Below, piece by piece: positions 39,494 to 50,355 of a DNA stretch of 64,000 nt. The stretch spans positions 734,501 through 798,500 of the forward strand of contig OZ026848.1 in assembly GCA_964023205.1 (NCBI GenBank), written 5' to 3'. How positions within the stretch are numbered: position 1 is the stretch's first letter; each line of letters begins with the position of its first letter. This DNA comes from Lutraria lutraria (Eukaryota > Mollusca > Bivalvia > Venerida > Mactridae). The notes beneath the pieces are model-generated. The model saw nothing but the letters and a program-made list of their open reading frames with translations, had not been told where the DNA came from and did no database searches. The position numbers and the translations under genes were made by a program.

Positions 39494-42002
39494 GTGTATA
39501 AACATGCTTTAACATCGGTGAATAGAGGGTGCAAATAATTAATTAGATATGAATGAATTATCCTTATTCACAGATGTACTTAAAGAGGATAAAACTTGTT
39601 GTCACAAGTAACACGTTACATAGCTTTAATATTTGTTTTAAAATGTATGTACACAAGTTATATTCATGATAGTATTTTGTTTGACCATCCAAACAAATAT
39701 GTCATACACGTTCATGATTTTGTGCTAAAATTATTATGAATTTGCTGTAAACAGAAATAAGCAAGTTACCGATTGTCTTGTTCTTTGAATTTTAATAAGC
39801 ACCAAATTTGCTTGAACAAATTTTAACCAAGTAAAAATAAGATTTAATTATGTAAATGTGTTCTGTACAAAACATAACACAAACAAGCATATGAAATGTA
39901 TTAAGTTATCTATTTGAATATCACATTCTCTCAATACATACAATTATTTAACATATTTACATAAGCCAAACCGTACCATTCAGTGGTGTACACTAACAGT
40001 AGAATTAGTAAAGTTCAAAACCCGACGAAAGAACATTTAGTGCATAGAACAATATGACTTTTACACAGCTAAACACTGACTAAAGACTTACAAATCACAC
40101 AGACACAAAATTTAAGTTGACATCACAGCTCATCATCTTATAAACAATTGGTTTTAAATGTACTCATAAATATCACAGCATTTTTCTGTATTTGCATGAA
40201 ACAGGACTTTGTAGAACAATGCCATATTTATTCATACTACATGTACTGACTATAGCAATTAAGACATAAATATAATTAATTAGACATTGAAATCATACTT
40301 TATTCTCCAGAGTTTAATTGAAACATTGGAAAAAAAGGTGAAATTGTGATAAAAAACATGAGTATTCAACAGTTTGACCAATCAGACAACCACAACCACA
40401 CAGGGACAACATTTTCAATCTCAATTTGATGCAGCTTATCATCATATAAATAATGGGTTTAGATTGTACTCATGGATAAGACAATAATTTTTATGCATGA
40501 AACAGGAATTCGATGAACATAGCTCGATTTATTCATTCTACTGAATATGAAAATTACAAAAACAAAAAGGAGCTTTCATTTCTTTCGAATTATATTAAAA
40601 TCAATACTTACAAATGCAATACCATTGGAAACTGGACATACACAGACTTGCACTGCAACACGAAACGGTTACTAGTGTAACAATTGCATGTCCGAAGTAG
40701 ATAAAGATAGTTCTTCGGCCCGCATAAAGATTCATGAGCCCTGAGCGAGTGACGGCTTCGGAAATCTGAACTACTGTGCCCGCCAATTGCATTTCTGTGA
40801 TATAATCTTACTCTTTATACGGTATAAAGATTTATTATATTCCAGCGGTTGATAACAAGAACCGTGTTCAAATATAAGGATAGAAGAAATTTATATCCTT
40901 TACATGATTTTGATGTCAGTCGTTAAGTAAAGCTTTGAGAAAGTCGGGGTATATAAATTACACATTTCGTTGTGCAAACCTGTACGTTTTTAAAGTTTAA
41001 CTTTCACTAAACAATTACTCAAAATGAAAATTTCTTAATACCGCAATGGGAATTATAATTAGTCTTAGTTCAAATTTTAATTATCTTTAAAACTAATTTA
41101 CGTTTATTTGTGATAGTTTTCTCGATATTAAGTCATTTTTATTAAATCTATGTATAAATATGATGTCTATTTTCATAAATAATCTTTGTAAATTTTCATC
41201 AATCGTACTATGATATGTCAAATACTAAATAAGTATTATGGATGTATACTGAACAAAACTTATAAACATCCACCACATATTTTGGTATGTACGTGATATA
41301 TTATAAAAAAAGTAGTGCTCATAAAGTGCTCGTTTGTGAACTATAACCTTTGTGATTTAATTTCAATTTTTTTTTCAATCGCGATCTACTCTCAAGAACA
41401 CAGTACAGAACACAGAACAGAAAAGAACAGAACAGATACTTCATTATACGACTTGAACCATCGTTCATCATCATGCAATACAAATATGCAAAAGTTAACA
41501 ATAATAGATGAAGTATTAAAAGTGCATTTTGCGACGGTCTAATCACTAAGAATGCTATTGAGTTGTTAATAAATACACATTGTACTGGTATATATTCATT
41601 CCTAGTTTTCAATGCATGTTCATACATACATCTAGGTAATGAATAAGCGTACAGATACTGTTCTGGAAAGAAACCCCTCACCAGGCTGTATAAAGTCATT
41701 TGCATGTCTATGAATGCACTCTTCATACAGTACAAAGTTTATATTAATGCGGTTTGATAAAGTAATCCGTGCTCAAATTTGAATACACGTGAATATGGTA
41801 TTTATATCCTTCATAAGATCCTTCTGTCGTACAATAAGGTTGTGAGAAACTCGTGAGGTAATTAATAAATTTCGTTGAGCAGGTACGTTTTTCTTTTTCT
41901 CTCGCTTACTCCATTTACTCGAATCTTAAAATTTGTTAAAACCACTTTGGATCTGAGAAAATAATCATTTCCGTTATGTGTTATCCTTGTCACATGGTTT
42001 TA

Positions 42003-42312
42003 ATATAAATTCTCAGCTATATATTTGAACTATGATATTAAGTATGTCATATACCAAGTATATGTACATTTTGATCATGTATATATATTTATCCTGCACT
42101 GCAGTCCGAAAAAACTTGTACATATGTATGTTTTATTCATACATCAAAATTAGGGTTTTAATCTTAATTCTCAGCTTTATATTTGAAATATGATATTAAG
42201 TATGTCATATACCAAGTAAGTATATGTACATTTTCATTATGTATATATATTTGTCCTGCACTGCAGTCCGAAAAAACGTATGTATGTTTTATTCATACAT
42301 CAAAATTAGGGT
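42003..42312. repeat. 158-bp tandem duplication upstream of esterase D
   Basis: Two consecutive units share 'tgatattaagtatgtcatat', 'cctgcactgcagtccgaaaa' and 'catacatcaaaattagggt'. The corresponding A flank (about 23085-23250) has one unit, so the duplication is specific to D. Confidence 0.8.
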
Positions 42313-42541
42313 ACGTATTGCAACATGTGAATTTCTATAATCTTTAACTCGAAGGTATCCATTATAATATTATGTAGGTCAGTAAATAACTAAATGTTAC
42401 ACGTACGAGATAAAGTATAAAATAAATAAGGAGATCTATAGCTGGAAACCTAAAACAATTAATATTTCCAAAATCTGTTAGTCCCATATTGAGAACCGTA
42501 CGTAGTATCATGACATACGTTCAATAATGAATATTGCGCCA

Positions 42542-42547
42542 TATAAA
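42542..42547 (+). promoter_or_regulatory. Putative TATA box of esterase D
   Basis: TATAAA within 'gccatataaagaaac', about 590 bases before the ATG, in the block shared with A (23795). B, C and E do not show this block at the matching distance. Confidence 0.35.
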
Positions 42548-43131
42548 GAAACGATTGGGAGATACTTTTTCTGTTTATTATCTGACAGCGTACATGGTAC
42601 AATGTTACCTTTATAATTATGTATGACATATTTATATCATACATTGATAAAAACATTATATCATACTACGTTTGTTCTTGGTTTTGGAATTATTTTACTT
42701 TGCACACTCTTGTCATGTCGGACTCCTTCAGCCCGAACATTAATGCAAGCTCACCCAAAAAATGAAGATCTCGCGATCAATTAACAAAATATCTTTCAAA
42801 TGGCTTTGAAAGAATTCAATGATTATGTTAACCTGATAAACTATTAACACATACTTTTGTGCAGGTATTTTGTCTAGATTTTAAGAAGTGACAAAATAAC
42901 ACAAGTGCTTACAACGCCATAACATTCTATTTGATAAGTAGTCAAAGATGAGGTTTAATCATAGGGTTTAGTTTACATCTAGAATGCATCGCGCCACCCA
43001 GGAGGGGTAACCATCATTCCAAAATTAATTTTACTATGACTCCCATAGCGCATCGGCTGAAATTCAGACAAAATCGAAGTGAATGATAGTCATTCTTCAA
43101 TAAGGAACGTGTTGTTCTGGATAACTTCATC

Positions 43132-44984
43132 ATGCTTGTAACAACTGAGAGAGTGTTTTTTGTGGTTGTTATATTGGCAACAACATCTGCTCTTACTGAC
43201 CGACAAGTTGTTACTGTGGAAACAAATGTTGGAACTATCAATGGTAATGTAAAAGAGGCAACATTTTTAAATAAAACTGTCGCAATTGATCGTTTTCAAG
43301 GAATACCATTTGCCGAGGCCCCCGTCGGTGATCTTCGATTTCAGAAACCTTTGCCAAAAGCTCCTTTCAGTGAGCCACTTGATGCATTTGCTCATGGAAA
43401 TATGTGTATGCAGTTGTCGCTATTTGACGATCTTATCGAGGGCGTCAAATATTCGTATGCGGAAGACTGTTTATATCTCAACATTTACGCTCCACATTCT
43501 AGACATAGTAACCAAGAAAGTCTACCTGTAATGGTTTGGATATACGGAGGAGGTTTTAACTTTGGGAATTCTGATATCTACCTTGGTGATAACTTAGCAG
43601 CATATGGAAACGTAATCGTGGTCACGCTGAATTACCGCTTGTCATTATGGGGATTTCTTAGTATAGGAAATGAAAACGCTCCTGGAAACGTAGGATTATG
43701 GGATCAACATTTGGGTATAAAATGGGTACATGCCAATATAGCAGCATTTGGTGGTGATAATCAGAGAATTACCCTGTTCGGGGAATCAGCAGGATCCGCC
43801 AGTGTTATGTATCAAGCCTTATATCCCGGTAATAAAGGATTATTTCACCGTGTTATAGGACAGAGTGGTAGCATTGGACCATATTGGGCAAGCAATGAAA
43901 ATGTTCCAAAGTTGACACAACGTCTAGGTATCCTGACCGACTGCGCTGATGATGATGCAAAGGCATTGGTAGCGTGTCTTCAGGAAATGTCGAATGATGT
44001 ATTTGTTGAACTTATCTCAAACGTAACTTCTGAATTATTTGATTTTCCTTTCCCATTTTCTCCCTTTGAGGATGGTGATTTTATCACATATGCTCCAAGG
44101 TCCACCTTCAGTGACGCTTTAGGATCAAACGATTTATCTCAAGAAACTCTGGATATGTTTCAGAGTGTGGATATTATGACTGGTGTTAATTCTGGGGAAG
44201 GTAGTCTCGGAATGTCTCCATTGATGGGAATTGAAGATAATGAAGCTTTCCTGCCGAGTAGGGATGATTTTAAGAAAGAATTAACTCCATTTCTAATCAG
44301 TAAATTGTACCCTAACGGTAACATTCACCTACTGAGCGATCTTGTTGTCGCAGAGTATACAAACTGGGAGAATCCTGATGAGCCGGTTAATATCAGACAA
44401 GAATATGTTGACATGCAGGGAGACGCGGCATTCCTTGGCTCTTTGTATGAAACTGTCAATAAGCACGCACAGGTGTCGTCTGCTTCTAGCACTTATATGT
44501 ACATGTTCGATGAACAACCTGCTACACTTTTATTTAACAATATATCCTGGTTTAGAGGTTTGGAACATGCTGGTGACTTACCTTTTGTATTTGGTTACAA
44601 ATCATTCACAGACGAAGAGGATGTAGGAGTTCTTTGGGAAAAACTATTAGCCAAAGATATAATGACACTATGGACAAACTTTGCCAAAAATGGGTAAGTA
44701 CTTTACAATCATAATATGATGTCTCTTCAAGCAAAATACACAAATGCTATCACAACATTCTTGAACAAAGAGTAATACAGTATACATTAAAATATATTAT
44801 TATATTTGAAATAATTATCTCTCGACTGTAGGACTCTATATTTGAATTTCTTTTCATGATTGTGTAAAAACTATTTTGATGTTATTTCAGAAACCCAAAT
44901 GCGCCAGTAAGCCTTGATCTCGACTGGTTACCTTACACACAGAAACACCAACATTATCTCCAGATATCACGTCAAGAAACGTGA
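43132..44984 (+). CDS. Type-B carboxylesterase, array copy D, C-terminally truncated by frameshift
   Basis: Exons 43132-44693 and 44891-44984 give 551 residues. Signal peptide MLVTTERVFFVVVILATTSA; Ser219 (FGESAGS), Glu356 (NSGEGS) and His479 (LEHAGDLPFVFG) are all kept. In the last exon about 10 bases present in A, B, C and E ('cacgtgacatgacgtcaag') are missing near 44970 ('cacgtcaag'). The reading frame shifts after LQISR and stops at 44982-44984, losing 55 native residues including the acidic Cys tail. A one-base insertion near 45083 restores the frame downstream of that stop. Other changes are WVHAN for WVHDN, GNVGLW for GNAGLW and KNG for KTG. It could still make a shorter enzyme, or be an early pseudogene, or contain a sequence error. 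Donor, acceptor and the upstream acceptor (43066-43067) are intact. Confidence 0.8.
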
Positions 44985-46333
44985 AACAACGTTGGAACAC
45001 ACGTAGAGCACATTTATGGACAGATATTTTGCCAAAGGTGGCTAGAAATGATGCTTGTACCAAAAATGGTGAGACAAGTGATGAATGGAGAGAATGGAAA
45101 TTGCGATAAAGATGGTGGATGTACTCCGTAGGTGTAAAAACATGGTGAATGGAGGGTGCAAACAGATAGTTAAACATGAATGAATTTTCCTTATTCACAG
45201 ATGTATTAACATGGTATGATAAGACTATAAAACCTATTGTCACCAGTGACATGTTTTATTCCTTTAGTACGTGTATTAGATATATGTTTACAAGGAACAT
45301 TCAGGACAGTATTTAACATATATCTTACACAGACCACTTTGTGACAGTCCATTTTGTTTGATCACCCAAGCAAATTTGTCATAAAATGTATTGCATGATA
45401 TAATGCTATATTAATTTGAATTTGCTGGGCGTGTAAACAGAAAAAGCATGGTTTAACATTGGTGAATGGTGGGTGCAAACAATTCGTTATATATGAATGA
45501 ATTTTCCTTATTCATAGTCTGATGTATTTACGTGCCATGGTAAGAGGATAAAACTTATTGTCACCAGTTATATGTTTTATAGCTTCAATGTGTGTATATG
45601 TTCACAATCAACATTCCAGACAGTAAAAGGATCTTACACAGATCTTTTAGTGACAGTCGAATTTGTTATGTCCATCCACACAAATATGTGATCAATATAC
45701 ATGCATTACATGATATATTGCTTAATTTGAATTGGTTGTAAACGAAAAATGAAGTTTTCAAATTGTTTATTATTTGGATTTTAATTTGTGTCATTATTTT
45801 AAATTATATTTACTTATGTTAATGTGTTCTGTACGAAAACATACCACAAACAAGCATATTTATAAATGTATCAAACTATTTACATGTATTGGAATATCAC
45901 ATTCTCTCAATACATTAAAACAATTCCATTACATTGTACAAATTCACGTATTTATTTATATAACATGATATCTATAAAAGCCAAACAGTACTATTCAGTG
46001 GCGTACACTAACAGTAAAATTGTGAAGTTGAAAACCTGAATCGAAGACAGCCATCAATGAACTAATGCACAGAATAATATTACTTATTTACAGCTAAACA
46101 CTGGTTTAAGACTACACAGGAACAAGAGTTTCAATCTTAATTTGACGTTACCGCTTATCATCATATAAATAATAGGCTTAAAATGTATTCTTCCGTATTT
46201 GCATGAAACAGGACATTGTAGAACAGAGCTACACTATACTACATTTATTCATTCTACTGACTATGGAAATTACAAATACAAGACTAGTAAAGGAGCTTTT
46301 ATTTTGTTCAAATTACACTCAAAGCAACACTTA

Positions 46334-46533
46334 NNNNNNNNNNNNNNNNNNNNNNNNNNNNNNNNNNNNNNNNNNNNNNNNNNNNNNNNNNNNNNNNNNN
46401 NNNNNNNNNNNNNNNNNNNNNNNNNNNNNNNNNNNNNNNNNNNNNNNNNNNNNNNNNNNNNNNNNNNNNNNNNNNNNNNNNNNNNNNNNNNNNNNNNNNN
46501 NNNNNNNNNNNNNNNNNNNNNNNNNNNNNNNNN
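46334..46533. other. Assembly gap (200 N)
   Basis: Exactly 200 N, a conventional placeholder length, so the true size is unknown. It falls in duplicated flanking DNA, where collapse of repeats is likely. Confidence 1.
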
Positions 46534-48614
46534 ACACTATATTAATGAACTACCTTATGCAGTTATATCTTGAGTTGACAGTGCCTTTAGTTCAATACTT
46601 CTCTCTATTTGCAATACGTATTGCAATATGTGTCGACTGTACCAAATAAACACATGCAGTACCCCTGTGTGTGCTTTCAATTATTGAACCGCAAACGATT
46701 AACGATTTTAATTGGCTATCAAAACTAAATGGGATACATCAATTAATTGGAATGTGTCGATTACATGAAATGGTAATGATTTGAGATTTTATTGTAACAT
46801 TTAATTTCTCGCTTAAAAATCCACAGCGGGTGTCATTTTTTAATATTAAGAAGGTCGCTTTATTTAAGAATGGATTTTAAAGCGGAAATGTTTATATAGG
46901 CAACCATGCCTCAGAATTTTTATTCTTGTTTTGGTTTTTCATTTATGGCGTATTACGTAGTTATCAGCGGGGTACAGCCTACGGAATTGCTTTAAAGTCA
47001 AATTTGAATTAGATAAACGAAGGGCGTTATCAAAAACTGCATCTGAGGTTCCCTGCATTATACATGTACTTCTATAGTTATTCTAATGCTAATTGTTGTA
47101 ATGTATTCTAATTTACATGCAAAGAGTAGGCGTCGTTGTTCTAGAATAGAGCGATACTGGTTTATAGAAGACCAACTAAATATAATATTTGTTTCAAATC
47201 ACTTGCAATGGACTTAAATTTTCCCAGTGAGTTTATTCAAGTATATAATCATGGTTTAAGTTTTTCAATCTATAATTGGTGAAAATTGATAACAACAGTC
47301 AGCCAGTCACGATACCTTAAGGTTTAATAGATTGAACCGTGTTCTAATTTAAAGATAAAAAATATTCATATCTTTCATCAGATATCAGTCCTTTAAGTTA
47401 AACTGTGAGAAAGTAGGGACGTAAATGATATACTTCTTTGTGCATGTACGTATTTGAAAACTCTATCTCTTGCTTACACATTTAATTCAAAATTAAACTT
47501 TCTTAATACCACAATGGAAATACCTTGAGAATAATAATTAGTCTTAGTACAAATCTTAGCTATCTTTTTTCAACTAGTCTATATGTATTTATTGCTAGTT
47601 TCTTGATATTTCGTGTTTTTTTTAAATAAATTTATGTATAAATATTATGTCCTTTTTCATTAATAATCTTTCTAAATTTGTATAAATTGTACTATGATAT
47701 GTATACATATTTCACGTCATGTACCGCTATCCGAAGAAGAAAATGTAACTACATTGTATGTTTGTTTCATCCTTCAAAATTAGGGTATGCATTGCAAGAT
47801 ACAGATTAAGGTTATCTTTAACACAAAGCCATGCATTCATATTTAGGTAAATACTCGTATATGTTACAAGCAGAAAAATGCCCCGATTCATTTTTGGAAG
47901 GTGATTTATCACAGTCACTCCAATATTATCATCAGGTAGAGACCGTCCTGGACCTTGAACTGTTACAGTACGTGTGTACAATAGATCTATACTCAACAAA
48001 AAAAGAAACTTTACACATTTTAGTTAATATTTCCATTGATATGCAGTGGACTACATCCGACACAGTTGGTTCAAGAAATTAACAGTTTATGCAAACAGTT
48101 GACCAAAAATGCAACAGTAAATATGGTCTTATTTTAATTCAAAGGGAGGTTATTTGAAATATATCAATGTTTGACTCAAACTGCATTAATCAGGGTTAGA
48201 CATTTTCAGTATCAAACTTGTTTTTCTTTACAACGATACGTGTATTGATGTTTACAGCATTAAAACATGTCAACAGCCCATGAACGGATAGTTTGAATAC
48301 CAAATAATGCAGTTTTAAAAATATCAGTTATTCCCCTTTCCGTTCAGTAATTCTGAGTTGTTTTCCCTGAAATTCTTCAACGGGATTGACAGTTAAAATG
48401 TCACGATGTCTGTCCTTGGTTATTTCTTTAATGAGCATTGAAATATCAATACTTGAATAATGTAAAGTTTCTTTTTTTTTGCGGAGTATAAATTTGTTTC
48501 GAGCTCTAATGGATACTAAGCTAAAATCGCCATATCACCAGCCAAGAAAATAGTAATGAAAATAACATAATTCATCTGACTATTGCGAACAAAGTTCAAA
48601 GTGATCAGAATGCA

Positions 48615-48766
48615 GATTTTTTACCCGTCATGTGTGATGTCGCATAGTGTATAGTTTAGTTATTAATAATGAAGTCCAAAATGCGATTCAGATTTTTTAC
48701 CCATTATGTGTGATGTCGCATAGTGTATAGTTTAGTTATTAATAATGAAGTCCAAAATGCGATTCA
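48615..48766. repeat. 76-bp tandem duplication
   Basis: Units 48615-48690 and 48691-48766 are almost identical ('gattttttaccc', 'tgatgtcgcatagtgtatag', 'gaagtccaaaatgcgattca'). A related single piece lies upstream of C at about 36870-36915. Confidence 0.9.
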
Positions 48767-48849
48767 GAATGATTATCCCGCTATCACGATCATTAGGTGC
48801 AGGAGATAGCCCTGTCGGATAAACTTATCTATCTCCAGTCAGTGCGTCA

Positions 48850-49180
48850 CGTGATAGAAAATACATGGTTGGTGCGGAGATGGAGAATGTTTATCCGGTG
48901 AGTGAGAAAGCGTATCTTGGCGAGCTTTAGCAACCATGTATTCAAATTATCCTACTAGTCTCATTAAGTATGGTACAACACTACATTTTACTGATAGCGG
49001 GATAAATAGAGAATACATGGTTTGTGCAGGATAAATCAAATACATGGTTGGTATCAGAGAAGGAGAATGCTTATCGGTTCGCTGCGAAAGCGAATCTTAG
49101 CTCGCTAAAGCTCGCCAAGATACGATTTCTCACTCACCGGATAAACCTTCTCCATCTCCGGCACAAACCATGTATTCTCT
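48850..49180. repeat. Foldback element with about 75-bp inverted arms
   Basis: The left arm (about 48858-48930; 'atacatggttggtgcggaga', 'tatccggtgagtgagaaag', 'cttggcgagctttag') is inverted at about 49104-49179 ('ctaaagctcgccaagatac', 'ctcactcaccggataaacc', 'gcacaaaccatgtattct'). A third, direct, diverged copy of the arm sits inside (49035-49100). No ORF of note. Confidence 0.8.
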
Positions 49181-49416
49181 ATTTACCCGTCAGGTGTGAT
49201 GTCACATAATGCGTTTTATTTTCACAAGGATTTATTACAGTGTATGCAATTGTAACCTTGGTAAGTTTCATAAAACAACTGATTCGCGGACTTCATTCCA
49301 TATCATAGTACGCGACTCCAAAAAATATTTAATGTAGTAGACCTTAGATAACTGAACTTTTCTGCTGTAACTGCTCCATGCTACACAAAAATGTGAATAT
49401 TACAAAAAGGTATTGC

Positions 49417-49503
49417 ACAATTCGAGGTTCAACGCAACAGTGTCGTAACTTATATTGAAATAAGAACAACTTACGACAGTGTTGCGCTGAGCCCTCGAAT
49501 TGT
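49417..49503. repeat. Short palindromic MITE upstream of esterase E
   Basis: Arms 'ttcaacgcaacagtgtcgta' and 'ttacgacagtgttgcgctga' are inverted around an AT-rich centre. Same family as 11451-11535 in MMUT intron 11. Confidence 0.7.
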
Positions 49504-50355
49504 CATTATTTCTTTGAAAGTTACCACGAAAACTATAATAATGAAATTTTTGGTCAGAGTTGTTGCCCTTGTTGAAAAATAGAAAAACATTCATTTCTTT
49601 TGATATTGCATGGTGTGCTAATTTTTTCACTATCAAATTTATTTGATACTGTGCTATTGCGTCCTTTTACCATGGGTTTTCATTGTAATTGATCTTTTTC
49701 TTTCTTTATATCTATAAAAATGGGTTACACCCATGCAAATTTAAAGGGAAGATAACTCAGAGGAATATCAATGTTTTATTAGTATCTTATATCTTAAATG
49801 AAAATAAAATAAAAATATTTTTTTGTATTGCGAACTGCGTTCCAGGATGCGCTTAACGCGGATCGCGAGTAGTAAGCGGTTTGCGATTCAATTTTTTCCT
49901 AGAATGCAAAAATAAGAATGTGAAAAAATAGTAAAAAAAAGGAAGAACATTTTTATGTGAACAGCGTTCACGATTCGGAAATAGCGAAATCGCTTCCTGC
50001 AGATTTTTATTAATCGCAGACTGCAATTCACGACGAAGTACAGTATGTTCCATTCTGCGGTTCGTGACTAAACAATTGAATCACGAACTGCGTTCCAACA
50101 TTTTACAATGTTGAAAAAATGCCCACGTTATAATGTAACCTATTTTGTGACAGCTATGGAATTAAATGTTTAATGGTCTTAAGCATTTATCATGATAGTA
50201 ATTCGAAAGTTACATCAGTTACGCAACTGGAAATCTTTACGGATCTCATATTCGCATAACAAACGTAACAGTTAATTATTTCAATTTCAGACAACATCGA
50301 AGTGAGGGATAGTCATTCTTCGACAAACAACGATTACTCTGATTAAAATTTAATC

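Larger units (their letters stand above)
39494..43067. repeat. Intergenic C-D: shared flanks, with internal duplications
   Basis: 39494-40395 is the 3' module; its part 40085-40260 is repeated in diverged form at 40400-40610. The segment 40260-40395 is otherwise found only after E (53220-53345). 40620-40800 resembles a repeat in MMUT intron 11 (about 11565-11690). 40870-41180 and 41320-43067 are 5' modules, the latter matching A upstream. A 158-bp tandem duplication sits at about 42003-42312. No other gene was seen. Confidence 0.55.
45129..50290. repeat. Intergenic D-E: doubled 3' flank, gap, shared 5' flanks, foldback
   Basis: 45129-45440 is the 3' module and about 45447-45760 a second diverged copy of the same module. 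It then continues 45760-46333 to the assembly gap. 46680-47320 resembles the 27350-27890 interval. 47330-47720 is the 5' module. 48500-49350 resembles C upstream and 49500-50290 B upstream. It also holds a 76-bp tandem pair, a foldback and a palindromic MITE. No further gene was seen. Confidence 0.55.

Noticed and set aside
46199..46649. Open reading frames spanning 46199-46649
   Set aside because: They run through 200 N and are artefacts of the gap.
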